DNA from: Adiantum capillus-veneris
Lineage: Eukaryota > Streptophyta > Polypodiopsida > Polypodiales > Pteridaceae
Reading direction: 5' to 3'
DNA length: 64,000 nucleotides
Assembly: GCA_014529385.2 (NCBI GenBank)
Contig: CM043953.1
Span: forward strand, 73,435,872-73,499,871
Part shown: positions 24,643 through 36,783 of the stretch, in pieces
Layout of the letters: every line of letters begins with the position of its first letter
Position numbering within the stretch: the first letter of the stretch is position 1
Translations under genes and position numbers: made by a program
Notes under the pieces: model-generated
The model's database searches: none
Told to the model about the DNA's origin: nothing
Seen by the model: the letters and a program-made list of their open reading frames with translations, nothing else

Positions 24643-24762
24643 ATAGTCTAGGGGGGTGTGTGTGTGCTTGGAAATTGGAGAAAGAGGTTGACAGGTTGAT
24701 GGGGATGTATGTGAGCAAGTGTTGAATTGTTGTAAGCAACCGGTCTTCCCCTTCTCGCAACA
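24483..24762 (+). repeat. LTR-B, 3' LTR, 5'-truncated
   Basis: Matches the last ~290 bases of the LTR at 18960-19532, including CTCCCCTCTCTTAAGC, the (GT)n tract (24599-24640), a short G run and the end CTTGGAAATTGGAG...CGCAACA. Its first half is missing and it is fused to integrase codons, a deletion scar. Confidence 0.85.
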
Positions 24763-25240
24763 TACATGGAATGTATTTCCATCGAATGCATACAACAATT
24801 GGAAAGAAGGCCTAAAGACATTGAGCTTGTAAAATCTCGACTAAAGAATGCAAGGTTAAAGAACAAAGACAAAATTGACAAAAGACACAAGCTTAGACCG
24901 AAATCCATTGAAGAAGGTGATTGGGTGTTGATGTATGATAGTATCCTTGAAAACCAACACTCTATAATAAGGAATCTTGCAAAGAGATTGTTTGGACCTT
25001 ATGTTGTCAAACATGTGCATGGAAATAGAACTTATACCCTAGGTGAGCTAGATGGGATAGCAATGAAAATTCCCATTGCAGGAAAAAGAGTTGATTTTTC
25101 AAAAGAAGAGGGGATGTTGATCCATTTTGTGCACAACCTAGTGAAGAGGATGGTGGGTCTAACCATATGCAAATTGAGGATGAAAGTGAAGATGTGTTGT
25201 CTGACCATGAGTTTTAATGCATAACAAATACTGTTGTGGC
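24763..25240 (+). pseudogene. integrase C-terminal region of the older gypsy family
   Basis: A frame of about 150 codons reads RRPKDIELVKSRLKNARLKN, KIDKRHKLRPKSIEEGDWVL, RLFGPYVVKHVHGNRTYTLG and ELDGIAMKIPIAGKRV. This is the typical end of an LTR-retrotransposon integrase: a helix, then an SH3-like DNA-binding fold. It is the piece missing from the degenerate elements at 6320-10080 and 15180-18940, which suggests the LTR-B element had inserted into that older element. Confidence 0.7.
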
Positions 25241-25663
25241 GCATATCGAAGGATGTGTAGGTTTAGAGGGGGTTCATGTCGTGATGTGGCACGTGCACAA
25301 TGTGCAATAAAAACATTCACCTCACTTTTGATACATTTTGATGCATGGAAATAAAAGCAATCATGTACATATTATGATATATTTTGAAGCTACAATCGCT
25401 ATCATGTACATACCCATCCAGGGAGTTGTGGCCCTAGATATGGCACCGTTACATTTTTTTCCACTTTTTAAGATGCCTAATTTGTTTTATAATATACATG
25501 TTCCAAGTGTTTCATGGTGGCACACTCATCTCGCCAACAAAGATTGATGTGGGCAAAAACTGCCAAAAATAGCAACTAACAGGCATCATCTCGTCAAATT
25601 GCCTGGAAAGTGACCCAAAATAGAAAAGTTATAAAAATTGATGAATAGCTCTTATTTTTACAC
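25241..25663. other. unassigned
   Basis: No ORF, RNA gene or repeat edge recognised. It may hold the 3' end of the older gypsy element. Confidence 0.3.
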
Positions 25664-26608
25664 TTATTCCAGTGGTCCCACAAATTTAGGGATTTTGGCC
25701 TCTTTGGCCTTCAACTTAGGACATTGCTTGATCAAGTGATCATTAGCTTTACAATAATGGCAGCGCATCTTCTTTTTTCCCTTATCACCAAAATTTCCAG
25801 ACAAATTTCTACCAGCAAAAGCATTAGGAACAAGTGATTTTTCACTCACAGAAGAACCATAAGAAGTGGTTGCATTGCTATTACCACCCTTTCTTTGAGA
25901 AGCAATAAAAGCATGTTCAACTGCACGCTGTCTAGTCTTGTTTTTTTTGGAAAGTGACTCTTGCAACAACAATGTGCACAATGCATCAAACTTGACAACT
26001 TCAGGATTTCCCTAGGTCATAAGTCTCCAAGTACTAGCAAAAGTCTGGTAAGAATCTGGTAAGGCATCAAGAATAGTCTGCACAAGGGAATTGTCTGAAA
26101 TGACTTCACCTACAGAAATAAGTTGCTCATTGATATCCTTGACACCAGCAAGGGAAGTGTCCATATCATCTTCCTCATGCATAATCTTCTATTCCAGCTC
26201 TTTACGTAGCAAAGCAATTTTTGCCTCATTGCGGCTTGCATAAAGACCAACTAGAATATCCAAGGCCTATTTTGTAAATTTTGTTGAACGAATGTGAGAA
26301 GTAATGGTGCGCTTTACAGACAACACAATCAATGCATGAGCCTACGCATCCTCTACATCCCAATGAGCTTGTTCTTCCATAGGCAAAACAACTCTAACAG
26401 TAGCAATCCTTGCAGCAAGCCCTGCAAAATCCTCAATATTGCCTACATCCTCAGAACTAGGACGTACATCAATGCCCTGTACAATATTCTAGATGCCCTT
26501 TGGCACAAGAACATGTTCCATCATGTAAGCCCACATAGGGTAATTGTCCCCATCCAACCTATCCTCAGCAGCAAACATCTTGAACACATCTGTGTTGTTG
26601 TCAGCCAT
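25664..26608 (-). pseudogene. Ty1/copia-type gag, truncated element
   Basis: It starts MADNNTDVFKMFAAEDRLDG, followed by DNYPMWAYMMEHVLVPKGI, the usual start of plant copia gag (DGxNYxxWxxxM). Helical gag segments follow (ISDNSLVQTILDALPDSYQT), then a CCHC knuckle near 25715-25760 (CHYCKANDHLIKQC). Several stops break the frame. No protease, integrase or RT follows, so the element is truncated after gag. Confidence 0.75.
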
Positions 26609-26957
26609 GGAAAATGTATGCACTGATGTGAAAACTCCCAAAATAAGGAGAAACTGAGTGAGACTAGCACTTCTATATAGCACAACCCGCAGTAGACTGT
26701 ATGGGACTTGTTATGCAGAAAATGGCACTGATGACAGAAATTATGCACCAAATGAAGAAATTGCCTGTACAGACCTGCCTCTAGTGAAAACGGAGGCCAA
26801 AATGAGCCTGAATCATAAATATGAGCAGTCTGAGCTCTATGAGTTCTCCCAAAAAATTTCTCGACCTGCAAACACTCGCCAAAGCTCACTGAAATCGGAG
26901 AAAGCGAGCAGGCGTGTGCTGGAGCTGGTGGAGACTAAGGCCGGGAGGACGCAACGT
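26609..26957 (-). other. leader of the truncated copia element
   Basis: Lies between the primer site and gag with no convincing ORF of its own. Confidence 0.45.
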
Positions 26958-26969
26958 GCTCTGATACCA
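26958..26969 (-). promoter_or_regulatory. primer binding site, tRNA-iMet
   Basis: The minus strand reads exact TGGTATCAGAGC, two bases from the LTR edge. Confidence 0.85.
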
Positions 26970-26971
26970 AT

Positions 26972-27196
26972 TGTTGGAATAGGGTTGCAAGAAAGCACAC
27001 AAAGCTTGGAGAAGACAAAGGAAGCTCAAGGCACACTACTGAGAGTGTTTTACTTAGTGTGTAATGGAAAGATAGATAGCCCTAGAGTGATGGGCGTATA
27101 TACAATGCTCGGGGAGAAAAACCTCCTAAAGAGGAAAAAAAGCCTCGGCGGTCCTAGTGTGTTCACACACATCACTACCACATGTATATGGTAACA
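26972..27196 (-). repeat. 5' LTR of the truncated copia element
   Basis: On the minus strand it starts TGTTACCATATACATG and ends CAATTCCAACA-type sequence beside the primer site; the plus strand shows TGTTGGAAT...GGTAACA. At 225 bases it is of ordinary copia size. No partner LTR was found in the window. Confidence 0.65.
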
Positions 27197-29809
27197 ACTA
27201 TTGATAAATCCTTTTCGGTTGATAGGTGTTTGGTGGTCTAGAGAGTGGTCTCAGATAGGGGTTCCGATTCACAACATTTATGGTCCTTTGGCTTGGTTGG
27301 TTGCAGGTATTAGGAGCTACCAATTATACTTTCTGTAGTTAGATTTTGTATCTAATACTAAAGTCTTTTTCTCATAAAGGCTACAAAAGACATCCACGCT
27401 ATTTTCTATTGGTCGACAAACTCCTTCTAGAGTAAAATCGTCTTTGAAGACATTATCGAATATTGTTTTGAGGAGACTCGCTTCATTTTCTTCATGGACT
27501 TTGAAGTGTTACACTCGTTTTCTTTCAGACTTGACTTTTTTACTCTCATCACTGCCCATACTCAATGTGACTATTGCCTTAACATTGAGTATAAGGATGG
27601 GTACACACACACAAACACACACACATACTTGGTCAATGTACTTGGTTGTGATTGCTTCATCCACGACTAGGATCTGCTTATGTTATCCTTTTAAGGAACT
27701 AGTACGGCCGAAGGCGGCCTCTCTCTCTCTCTCTCCCTCTCTTCCTCTTTATCACATGCAAAGGGGCTTTTTTTAGTTTTGGACTCTAGCTTTCAGGTTG
27801 CAGATTGCGACACGTGTAAAGAGCTCCCCCTTTTGCCATATTATGTTAGTAGATTCTCACTCTTATGGTGTTTGAATTATTCTAAGAAGATGCCTCACCT
27901 TACTAACTTTCAGTTCTTTATTGTAGCTGGCTTATATTGTGCATGATGGAGTTAATGGGTAAATTGTCTTGCGGGTGACCACAAGTCTTTACCTTGCTAC
28001 TCTTTATAGGTGCAAGTTGGGGAGGAGCTCCTTCCTTTTTGTTATTAAAAAGGCTCAATTGAAAAAAGAGAATCCATGCCACGCCATTGTAGGTTCTGAA
28101 TTCTTGGATTCTTCTAAAGTATCCTTAGTATGGACAAAAATGAACCTTTCTTGGCACCAAATACCACTTCAAACTATTTCGTTGAGTCGAGATAGTTAGA
28201 AAGGGTTGTAATTTGGAACCTTAATCACTCTTACAAGTGCGTGCATATTCTAGGGAACTTTATATGCCCAACTCCCTTGGAATTTTTAATCACTCTTACA
28301 AGTGCATGCATATTTTAGGCATCTTTGTATGCCCACCCCATTGAATATGTCATGGCCTTTTTCAATTCAAGCTGCAAGCATTAAAACCCCTACATACAAC
28401 ATGTCTTTGACTTGGGTAACTTACTTTGGAGAAGAGAAGTCACTTTTTGGAGAAGAGAAGCCACTTTTTACTCGTTTATATACTTTTTTTAGTGTCGTGC
28501 ATCTTTTATGCTATACATGGATATCTTTTTACCAATTCTCACATTTTGTGAAATAATTATATTTAAGAATAAAACTATAGCAAGTCCTCATGCACAACAC
28601 GATACCACGAGCAATAAAACTTCACATTACCATAAACCTTGCTTTTTTCAAGGAAGCATAACCTCAAGCATAACATGATACATAAAGGACCCTTACATGT
28701 AGCAAGACAGAATCATATTAGTGCCAAAGCATCTCTCACCACTTTCACTCTCCTCACACAAGATCACAAGTGCCTGCACCTCGAGAAAACCATCAAACTC
28801 GGAGGACACCTTGAGGAAACCTTAGGTTGCCACAGAGGCAGGTGGTCCTGCCAGAACTGTCTCCCTCTCCCTACGAGGATCTCAAATAAAAAACACCACA
28901 AATGGGACTTGACCACCATTCCAGCTCTGAGATGAGCCCAAAGGGGTGGCTTTCCCCGTAGCCAAGATATTACTTGGATATATTAACTTGCAACTGAACC
29001 ACAATATTACTTGAGATTTCTCCATTCAATAATCTTGCACTAAGAGGTTTGAGAAATGGGAGGTGATCTTATGGTAGGGGATTATTCTTGAGTACAATGA
29101 TTAGACTACATGAGTGCTTGAAAAAGAAATACATGAAGATTTGGAGACTCATGGTCAGCATCTCTAAAGCCAAGATTTCAAAGTGGAGTCAATGCATTTA
29201 GTGCATGCATACCCACCCACACCTACAAATGAATCCATCATATGTAGATGAGCAAAGAAACATTTTGATTTTTGCTCTTCACATACCATAATATGTATTG
29301 CACAACATACGATACTATGTTTTATTAGTATTCTTTCTCCCTTGTTCCCTTTGGATACTCTATCATACTTAGAGAATTGCGAAGGTTTTGGCTTGCTCAA
29401 AAAATCCCGCTCGATGTGTGGTAAAGCTCTAATTTTTTTTGCCTCCTTGGCTTCCTTTCTTTGGCTAACTCAAGTTTTCCAAGCTCTCTTGCTTTTGGAT
29501 GCCCCTTTCCTAGGGATGGATTTCGAGCAAACTCCATGAAGATTTTTTTTTCTCCCCAACAATGCCGCTCACTATACCACTAGATGTTGCCCATTGTTAC
29601 CTCTACCACTCGCAATAAGCAGCCCTTCCTTTGATCCACCACAACCCGTCTTTCTCCTCCATGTTGCACCACCAAAATTCTAACTACCCTCCTCTTTCAA
29701 TCTCCAACTACACTCTCTCTTTTTCCCCATGTCCTTCTCCATCTCTCACACAATCTCTCTTGATTTCTTTTCCCTCCCTCTCCTTTCTTTTCCCCTCCTT
29801 TTTTACTCT

Positions 29810-29853
<44 letters not shown>

Positions 29854-30160
29854 CTCCCTCCATCTCTGTATGTACCTAACTTAGGTAGCATCATTTCTAT
29901 CTATCCATCTTCATCTCTCTCCCTAATTTTCTTAGTGTTTACTCCCTCTCTCTCTCTCTCTCTCTCTCAAGCATCCTTATAATACACTTTTTATACAATC
30001 ACAAATTATGCATGATCCTCACATAAGCAGGGGCATAATGCTTCTGAGCTACTACATGATCTCGAGCATCCATGCTCACATCGACACATTAGGAAAAATA
30101 TGAACCCTCTAAGGGTCCTTTGGGATTAAGGTTAATTAGAGGCCAGCCAATGAGAAGAGG
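27197..30160. other. long stretch without a recognised gene
   Basis: Many short ORFs but none with a recognisable domain. Microsatellites occur near 27600-27625 (CA), 27718-27735 (CT), 29817-29851 (CT) and 29948-29968 (CT). A ~45-base echo (AATCACTCTTACAAGTGCGTGCATATT) occurs near 28225 and 28290. Retroelement decay is possible but not shown. Confidence 0.3.
29817..29851. repeat. (CT)n microsatellite
   Basis: About 35 bases of CT in a pyrimidine-rich plus-strand region (29640-29970). Confidence 0.95.
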
Positions 30161-32150
30161 GCGGTGGACACACTCTATGCCCTCAAAAATGTAGGGGGAC
30201 AAAGTAGTCTTACACTTTTTAATGGGCTCTTACCTAGTGAGAAGATGGGGTTGGGGGGGGGGGGGGCATATGGAACCTCCAACTTCCCTCCTTTTTGTCC
30301 GGTTTTGAAAAAATACCAAAATTTGAAATTTTTCAAATTTTTCAAAATTCAAATTTTATCTTCTTAAAACCCCCCTAAATCTATTTTATGATCAAAAAAA
30401 AAAATTTGACCTCTCTAAAACCCCTTTTCCAATCCCTCCTTCGTTGCAAACATCACACTCATCCTATTCTCCAACACTCTCTCTCTACACCATCTCCATT
30501 GCTGCAACAAGGAAGCTCCTCTCTCCTCCTCTACCACCTTCCATTGCCACACCAAGCAAGGGTTATCCACCTTCTCCTCCCATTGTCACACCAAGCAAGG
30601 GTTAACCACCTTCTCCTATCACTTTATCCCACCTACATTGTAGCAACAAGCAAGGTCCTGCTCCTCCTAATTTTCTTTGTTCAACCATGGCCAGCTCTAC
30701 TTCGCAAAGGCGGCCAAAAGATGAGGTCATAGCACTTGCATGCCACAACACAAGAGGTATAGATGATGAGTGGGTGCCACAAGATTTCATCAAAGGTGCT
30801 TGTTTATACATGCAACCATCTACTATTGGCCCTCATCGTGTGCGTAATCGCGCAAACTTGGATCATCACTAGAAAGAAAAGCTCCTTGGCTTCAAGAACC
30901 GCAAAGACAAGGGGACCGCAACCATTGTGCAACATGTTTTCTCAATGTCAAGCTTGCAATTGCAACAACCACCTCGATTTCCAACACATTGTAAGTACAT
31001 GTTTTGAGAATACAAAGCTAGGTGTGAAATCACAGTGTAATGTTATTATGGATTCATACTTAAGATTTTCCATGGATTTATAGTCATATTTCCATCCACG
31101 TTGGTGGAGGAGCAACCACTATATAGTCTCTCCGACACATTCAATGCTATACATGTGGATATTGGAGCAACAATGTTCGCACATCTTTGCCCAACCAAAC
31201 TGGTTCAAAGAAGGATTTTCTTCTATTCTCACTCCTATATTGTACCTACTTCTACACAAGAGTTTGGAACGCTTGAACCCATCAAAGTAACTTCCTTATT
31301 AAGTATGGAGTGGCCGGTGCCATATTGGGGTCGATAGCATCTTTCAAGGAAAAGGTGATAATAGATATTCAAAACTCTCTGAAATACTCTAAAGCTTCTA
31401 GGTCTATGGGCTTGAGTTGGTGTTTGCCTGTTCATTGTTTTGTGCACATTTTTAAAGAATTTTAATTTGTGGAGACTACCACAATGCTTGTATGTAAATA
31501 TGTGCATTATGAGGAATTAGGAAGGGTTTTAGAAGAGGACTGGGGTTCTGTGGAGGGCATGCCAATGGGGACCGGTGCCGTTGTAAGGTTGGAGCTTCAG
31601 GTATTGGAATGCGCTATTTGAAATCCCGCACCTCCTTGTACATACAATTCCACTATGATCATTGGATGAAATCTTGGAGTGTGGAGTCCCTTACAAAGTG
31701 TAGACGGTGCTATTGCAAGCTTTGACATTGCAGTGAGGATGCCCAACGATGCTTTGGAGGCAGTCCAAGTGTACAAGCATTGGACTTTTAGTAATGTGCG
31801 AGAACATTTGGTTATATGGGTTTTGAGGCCCTTCAACAAGCACAATTTTGTGTACAAGGTCACAAGGTGAGAATCCTTCCATCACATTTTCAATACATCA
31901 TAGTTTGTCAATCATTGGATGCTTATTGTAATGAATGTCCGCAAATTGAGAAGAGAATGGAAGATAAATTGAAGGTCGAGGAGGACTGGGGCATGGATGG
32001 AACTATGCTATCGCTCTTATAACTTTGTAACTCTTGCAATTTTGAAAACAATTGCCAATGTAATCAACATGATTTGTGTGGGACGCTTGTCTAATCTCAC
32101 CATCCTATCTTATTGCAGTATTAGCGAGAACCATGATTAATTTGTCAAAC
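30161..32150. other. stretch without a recognised gene
   Basis: A 14-base G run lies at 30253-30266. A tandem motif around CACACCAAGCAAGGGTTA..CCACCTTCTCCT occurs at about 30548-30620. A short frame at 30687-30872 (SSTSQRRPKDEVIALACHNT) resembles no family known to me. The rest shows nothing specific. Confidence 0.3.
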
Positions 32151-32556
32151 CATGGGATGAAGCTGACTCGACTAGTGCATAGAGGCTAAAGAGGTTATCA
32201 TTCTCTTGAAAAACAACTAGCAACTCGCATCTAACTCAAGATACACTCAAGTGACTGAATTCACCAAAAGCAATCGCTCATCGGCAAGCAAATCACATCT
32301 GTTACAGCATCAAATGACATCCAAACGTAACAAAACTTCTAGGACAAGTTTATAAGACCTAAGCACACATGCCTATGGTCTTAAACCCCACTTTAGGTCA
32401 AGTTCCAAAATCGTGATTATTAACAGTAGTGGATTTTTGACCTAGTTTTTTTCGACCCAGGATGCGTCTAAATGCTTAGCAATGATGCCGCAATACCCCA
32501 CCTATGCTTAGTTTTTATTTAAAAGTGTAAATTCCTAGTTATGATAAAATTAGGCC
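32151..32556 (-). other. leader-like region beyond LTR-C
   Basis: This lies on the primer-site side of LTR-C and contains, at 32407-32424, half of the palindrome module found in the leaders at 36762-37332 and 47005-47592 (intact right arm, GTGATTATTAAC). It therefore looks like the start of a second, mostly missing, copy of the large gypsy element. Confidence 0.5.
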
Positions 32557-32573
32557 GCGGGTCGGCGACGCCA
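32557..32573 (-). promoter_or_regulatory. primer-binding-site-like sequence beside LTR-C
   Basis: The minus strand reads TGGCGTCGCCGACCCGC seven bases from the LTR edge. It resembles the TGGCGCCGTTGCCGG tRNA-Asp type with several mismatches. Its spacing and TGGCG start support a primer site; the tRNA is uncertain. Confidence 0.5.
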
Positions 32574-32580
32574 AAAGCTA

Positions 32581-32992
32581 TGAAATACTGTGAATGGCTT
32601 ACGTCAATGCGTAGAGCTCTTACCTGCGGTTGCAATGCAACAAACACAATCGCAATGTGACAACCGGAGAGGGAGTAGGAAGCGAGAGAAGGAGAGAAGT
32701 GAGCGTCGTTAGCTTACGCTGTGTATTTCTTATCCAAAACTTAATAAAATTTTACAAAAATTGACTTTTATACCTTAGCCAAGGTTTTTGAGTGGTCAAA
32801 ACTAATAATCTGGAGTTCTACCAAAGCTGGGAATTGACTGGCTGATACAATCTAGAAGCTTGTAGCCCCGGCTCATTAATTACAAAGTTTACCAAGAAAA
32901 TAGGAGTTACAATATTCTCGATTTATCAAAATAATAATTATTTTACAAGGAGAATTTCGAAAAATGGTGTCCACGTTAGCTTGCTGGTAACA
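32581..32992 (-). repeat. LTR-C of the large gypsy assemblage
   Basis: On the minus strand it runs from TGTTACCAGCAAGC to ...GTATTTCA (TG...CA, 412 bases). A polypurine tract lies immediately before it (32993-33010) and a primer-site-like sequence just after it. Having both signals means the LTR is 3' LTR for the element on its right and 5' LTR for one on its left. No second LTR-C copy was found in the window. Confidence 0.6.
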
Positions 32993-33010
32993 TTCCTCCC
33001 CTCCTCTCCT
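32993..33010 (-). promoter_or_regulatory. polypurine tract
   Basis: The minus strand is an unbroken purine run (AGGAGAGGAGGGGAGGAA) ending directly at the TG of LTR-C: the plus-strand primer of an LTR retrotransposon. Confidence 0.8.
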
Positions 33011-33055
33011 GTGTCGTCCCTTGACACAGCTTTATGGGCTGAAGTAGTCTTCGGG

Positions 33056-36000
33056 TTAACGACGGGCGAGGCGGTCTTTCAGTGCTTCGAGTGCCTTTTG
33101 GTATCTGATTTTGCATTCTTTGTCATGCACTTGCAAAAATTGCATGGTGACTTGGTTTTTCAGTTCCACTGCTAAATAGCCTACAAATCTGGATGTGAGG
33201 TTGCTTATCACCGGCGCAAAGATCTTCGTTCGCCAGGTGAAGAATCCAGTGTAGAATGCTTCTTCAAAGTCTAGCATATTATGCGAGGGTAGGAACATGC
33301 ATCTGGCATAGAATCCGTAAAGGATTTCTTCTGAAGGTTGCCCATTGAGATCATAACATAAGCCTCTGTTTCCTTCCAAGAATGAGAGCCATGGGGCTCC
33401 TATCTGCTCATGCTCATTGAAAACCTGTATGCATGTGAGTAGCATCCTGTAGATCTTATATAGCATTGCACAGAAGAGATCTGAAAGACTCTTGAAGAAT
33501 GTCATAGCACCCGTTAGGGTTTTCACCATGTATTCCTTTGTCGCTTTGCCTCTCTCTGGAGCTGGCAGCCTCGGGAAGTTGAGCCCTGTTGGCCTCTTCT
33601 TCTGCAGTGCTTCATGCGCTTGCCATGTCCTTACTCTCGGTACAAGACAGAATATTGGATCTTTCTGTAAGGCTGCAGGTGCTCTTGTGAACAGAATCAG
33701 GTATCTCGGATTCTTGTTCAACCAGCTTAGCCTCCACTTCGGGTGGTCTTTATCTGCGCCATCTTCTTGCATATCCTTGTACATCTTTTCTTTTACTTGT
33801 AAACGTTCTACCTTGATGAGAGGGTACGACAGGGATAGCTGGTGCCATTAAGTGTTGGTTTGATTGGGAGTGAGTTGAGTGACGTTGACAGAGTGTAAAA
33901 CTCTCAACTCCCAATCCATAGCAGCCTTCCACTGCTCATCCACCTCTAAAGTGATATTTTCCTTCAGTGCGTCTTCTTCAGCTTTTGACAGTTGGACCAT
34001 TGGCACTGTATCTTCATGTGTAATTTGGACCTGAAAGTCTTCATCACCACTCGGCTCTGTTGTAGACTGCGTCTCAAATTCAGCAAATGAGACCAAGGGA
34101 ATGTCTATTTGGGGTGGCTCTGATGTGCCTGCCTCTTCTTGTGTGTCGGGCTTTCCATCTCTGAGAAGTTGGTTTATACGCTTGAGTTCTGCTATCTCTT
34201 TTAGAAGCTCCTCCTCTCTTTGGACCCGCATTAGTGCCAGGTCTCTGCGCTGGGATTGTTCAAGCTTTAATTCCAGGTCTAAATCCCTTTTTTTCTTTTC
34301 AAGTGCCTTGTACACTTCATCTGTTCCCTTGATCGAGACCACGGCTAGATTTTCTCTTACTTGTTGCAAGAAAATGGCCTGATCATTGATTCTCTGTTCG
34401 GAATATTGCAGAGAAGCATTGGCTACATCTAATTACACTTGAATTTTTTGAGCTGACAGAGAGGTGGTAAGAAGTTCATTTGTCACTTCTATCAGGTGCT
34501 CGTCTTTCACCTTCTAGGCATCATATAATTTAGTGAGGAGGTCACCTAACTCCTCCATTTTCTTTTGTTGTTTGTCCCTAGCTATCTGATGTTGTTCTGC
34601 TTCCGTCTTTAGCTCTTGCACTTGCCTTTGGAGATCAGTGATAGTAATCATTCTGTCTTCGAGCTCTGCTTGAAGAGCATCGATGACCATTTCTAGTTCC
34701 TTGGCCTTTGTGCTGCGGTTTAAGGCTGCTGAGCGAAGTTTCTCCGTCATGTCTTGCATCTACCTTGCATACTCGTTTACTTGTAAAATTACTTCGTCAT
34801 TGGACTGCCACTCCTCCTGTCTTGCTAGTTGGGACGTGTCTGCAGCCTGTTGTGTTGCTTCTTGATGTGTTGTAAGTGTTGGTGGTTCTATAAAGGTGGA
34901 TGGTTGTTCTTCTCCTTGGCCATCCTGAGGCTTTAATGCCTCCGCAGTTTTTGGCTGAGTGGAAATAGCTGGTGTGGTCTCAACCCTTATCGTCTCTTCA
35001 GGTGTTGGCCTTTCTACCTTCTCTGGCTCGGGCTCTTTCTCATGTGTAATGGTATGCTCTTTTTCTGTATCTACCTCCTTATCAGTTTCTTACGTCGGCT
35101 TTTGAGTTTCTACTGCTACCTGCTCCAGTTCTGGCTCGTCTTCTTTTTCCTCATGTCCTTTGTTGTGGTCAGCTTTTTGTGTGCTTCTGGTGGGTGAATT
35201 CAAAAACTTTTTCTTTTTCGATCTCGGCTTCTTCATTGGTATCTTGGCCTGGCGGTGATGGTGGTGGACTAGGCATGGGATGGTCATGTTGTTTTGACGG
35301 CGGTGAGGTGGGTCGGGGAGATGCCTGGCTTTGCTCTTGGGTAGCCGCTTCCTCAGCTTTCTTCACCGCTTCTTTGGCCTCTTTCAGCTTTAAGGCTTCG
35401 GCCTCTTAGTACATTCTTTCTAAATAATCTTTTGGATCCTCGGTCTCTTTTCTTATATGGTGCTTTGTTCGAGGTCCTTTCAGTCCTATGGGTACCCACT
35501 TTTCTGGGTCCTTTCCTTGTGCTTGCCTACTGCGCTCGTAAGCCTGTTTTTCTCTTTCGGGTCGTGCTTGTTTTTGAGCTGGCTCCTCTTGGTGGGCAGC
35601 CACAGCTTTCCTCTTCATCTCTTCCCTTCTAGCTCTCTTTTCTTCGTTGTCAGAGCTTTCGTTGTTGTGCCGCTCTGATGAGCTGTCATCTGATTCATCT
35701 CCTGATTTAAAAGTTCTTTTACCTGATCTTGTAGCTCTTGGAGAGGGTTGTGCTGCCAAGATCCATGTATTCTGATCAAGGGCAGGCGGTAGGTTATCAG
35801 CCATGCCAATGGCATGATAGGCTATTCTTTTCAACACTTGTGGCGCACCCAAGTATGTGATTTTACCCTCCTTCTTGGTGGCCTTCAATGTGGTCAAGAC
35901 ATACTGCGTGTGGTCTACAGGCTGCCTTGTTGTTGACTTCAGAACTTGAGTAAAGGTGGTGGACACAGCGTGATTTGGTGTCGTGTACCTTGGTGGCCTT

Positions 36001-36575
36001 TTTGCCAAGAAATGGAAGTGTAATGGTACAGACGGGCTGGCTCTTCCACCTGTTTGTGGATGAGGTCGACGAATGTAGCCACTGTTGTTTCCTTGGTAAA
36101 TGTGCCTGCGGTCTTCCTGTCTCTTGCCCGCATGGTCATTCCTTCAGTGGGCAATCTAAGTGCCTCTATTCTTCTGTAATTACTACCTCGACCTTGTTCC
36201 CTTGGGTATCTGGTATCTGGGCGGTTTCGTCTTCCTTGATTGTGGACAAAAGCTCGTAAGCTTTTTGAAAGTCCACTCCGGAAGGCTCTTGTTCGTAAAA
36301 ATGTCTGAGCCCCAACCTGCGGTTAGTTTCTTTGGTTTCTGGCTTTGCAGCTACATCATAGACCTCTTTAGGCAAGAGTTTTAACTCCACTTGATGCCCT
36401 TCTTCACTCTTAAACCTACCAGTAAGATCGTGGTGTGTTGTTCTTCCAGCTATTCTTTAGAAAGATAGGATGCTTTTGCCGCCTTGACTGACTCGGGGTC
36501 CAGTTGATACGCAGGTAGTTCGTGTAGTTTCTCTTTTTGGTTTAGCTTCTTCTTGGCCTTCTCCCCGGCTTGCAT
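33056..36575 (-). pseudogene. ORF3: large unknown coiled-coil ORF downstream of gag-pol
   Basis: Open frames follow one another on the minus strand from an ATG at 36575 (MQAGEKAKKKLNQKEKLHEL) to a stop at 33056, broken by a few stops and frameshifts (first stop at 36450-36452). About 1,170 codons would be spanned. The parts in order are an N-terminal region (ELKLLPKEVYDVAAKPETKE); a region ending near 35750 (TYLGAPQVLKRIAYHAIGMA); a highly charged Glu/Lys/Pro/Ser linker (about 34900-35700); a long coiled coil (34150-34760, e.g. LQAELEDRMITITDLQRQV); an acidic segment; and a C-terminal domain of about 240 residues, the longest intact frame at 33056-33784, with aromatic-rich motifs (LSWLNKNPRYLILFTRAP, FYARCMFLPSHNMLDFEE). 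No polymerase, protease, zinc knuckle or membrane segment was seen. I do not recognise the family. It ends 46 bases before the polypurine tract, so it belongs to the retroelement. Confidence 0.65.
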
Positions 36576-36761
36576 TGCTCCTGTTCAGTGAATAGAGCGC
36601 AAAGTTAGCAGATTTGTTGGATTTTTCTCTGGAATGTCCTTTTAAACTGAAATGCTGATAATCTGGTCCAAATTGCTTCAAATCAATTTTTGAACAAGCA
36701 AAGATGCATAAAATCATGCAAGGAACAAACTGTATGGTCAAAACAAAAATTTGCAACCAAA

Positions 36762-36783
36762 GTAAATAATCACGATTATTTAC
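36762..36783. repeat. palindrome module, copy 2a
   Basis: Arms GTAAATAATC and GATTATTTAC around a 2-base centre (AC). Confidence 0.9.

Noticed and set aside
27969-28199. Possible LINE reverse transcriptase fragment
   Set aside because: A few suggestive residues but no catalytic motif or continuous resemblance in any frame.
33492-35815. Plus-strand Ser/Phe-rich frames opposite ORF3
   Set aside because: They mirror the Glu/Lys-rich coding strand and show no domain.
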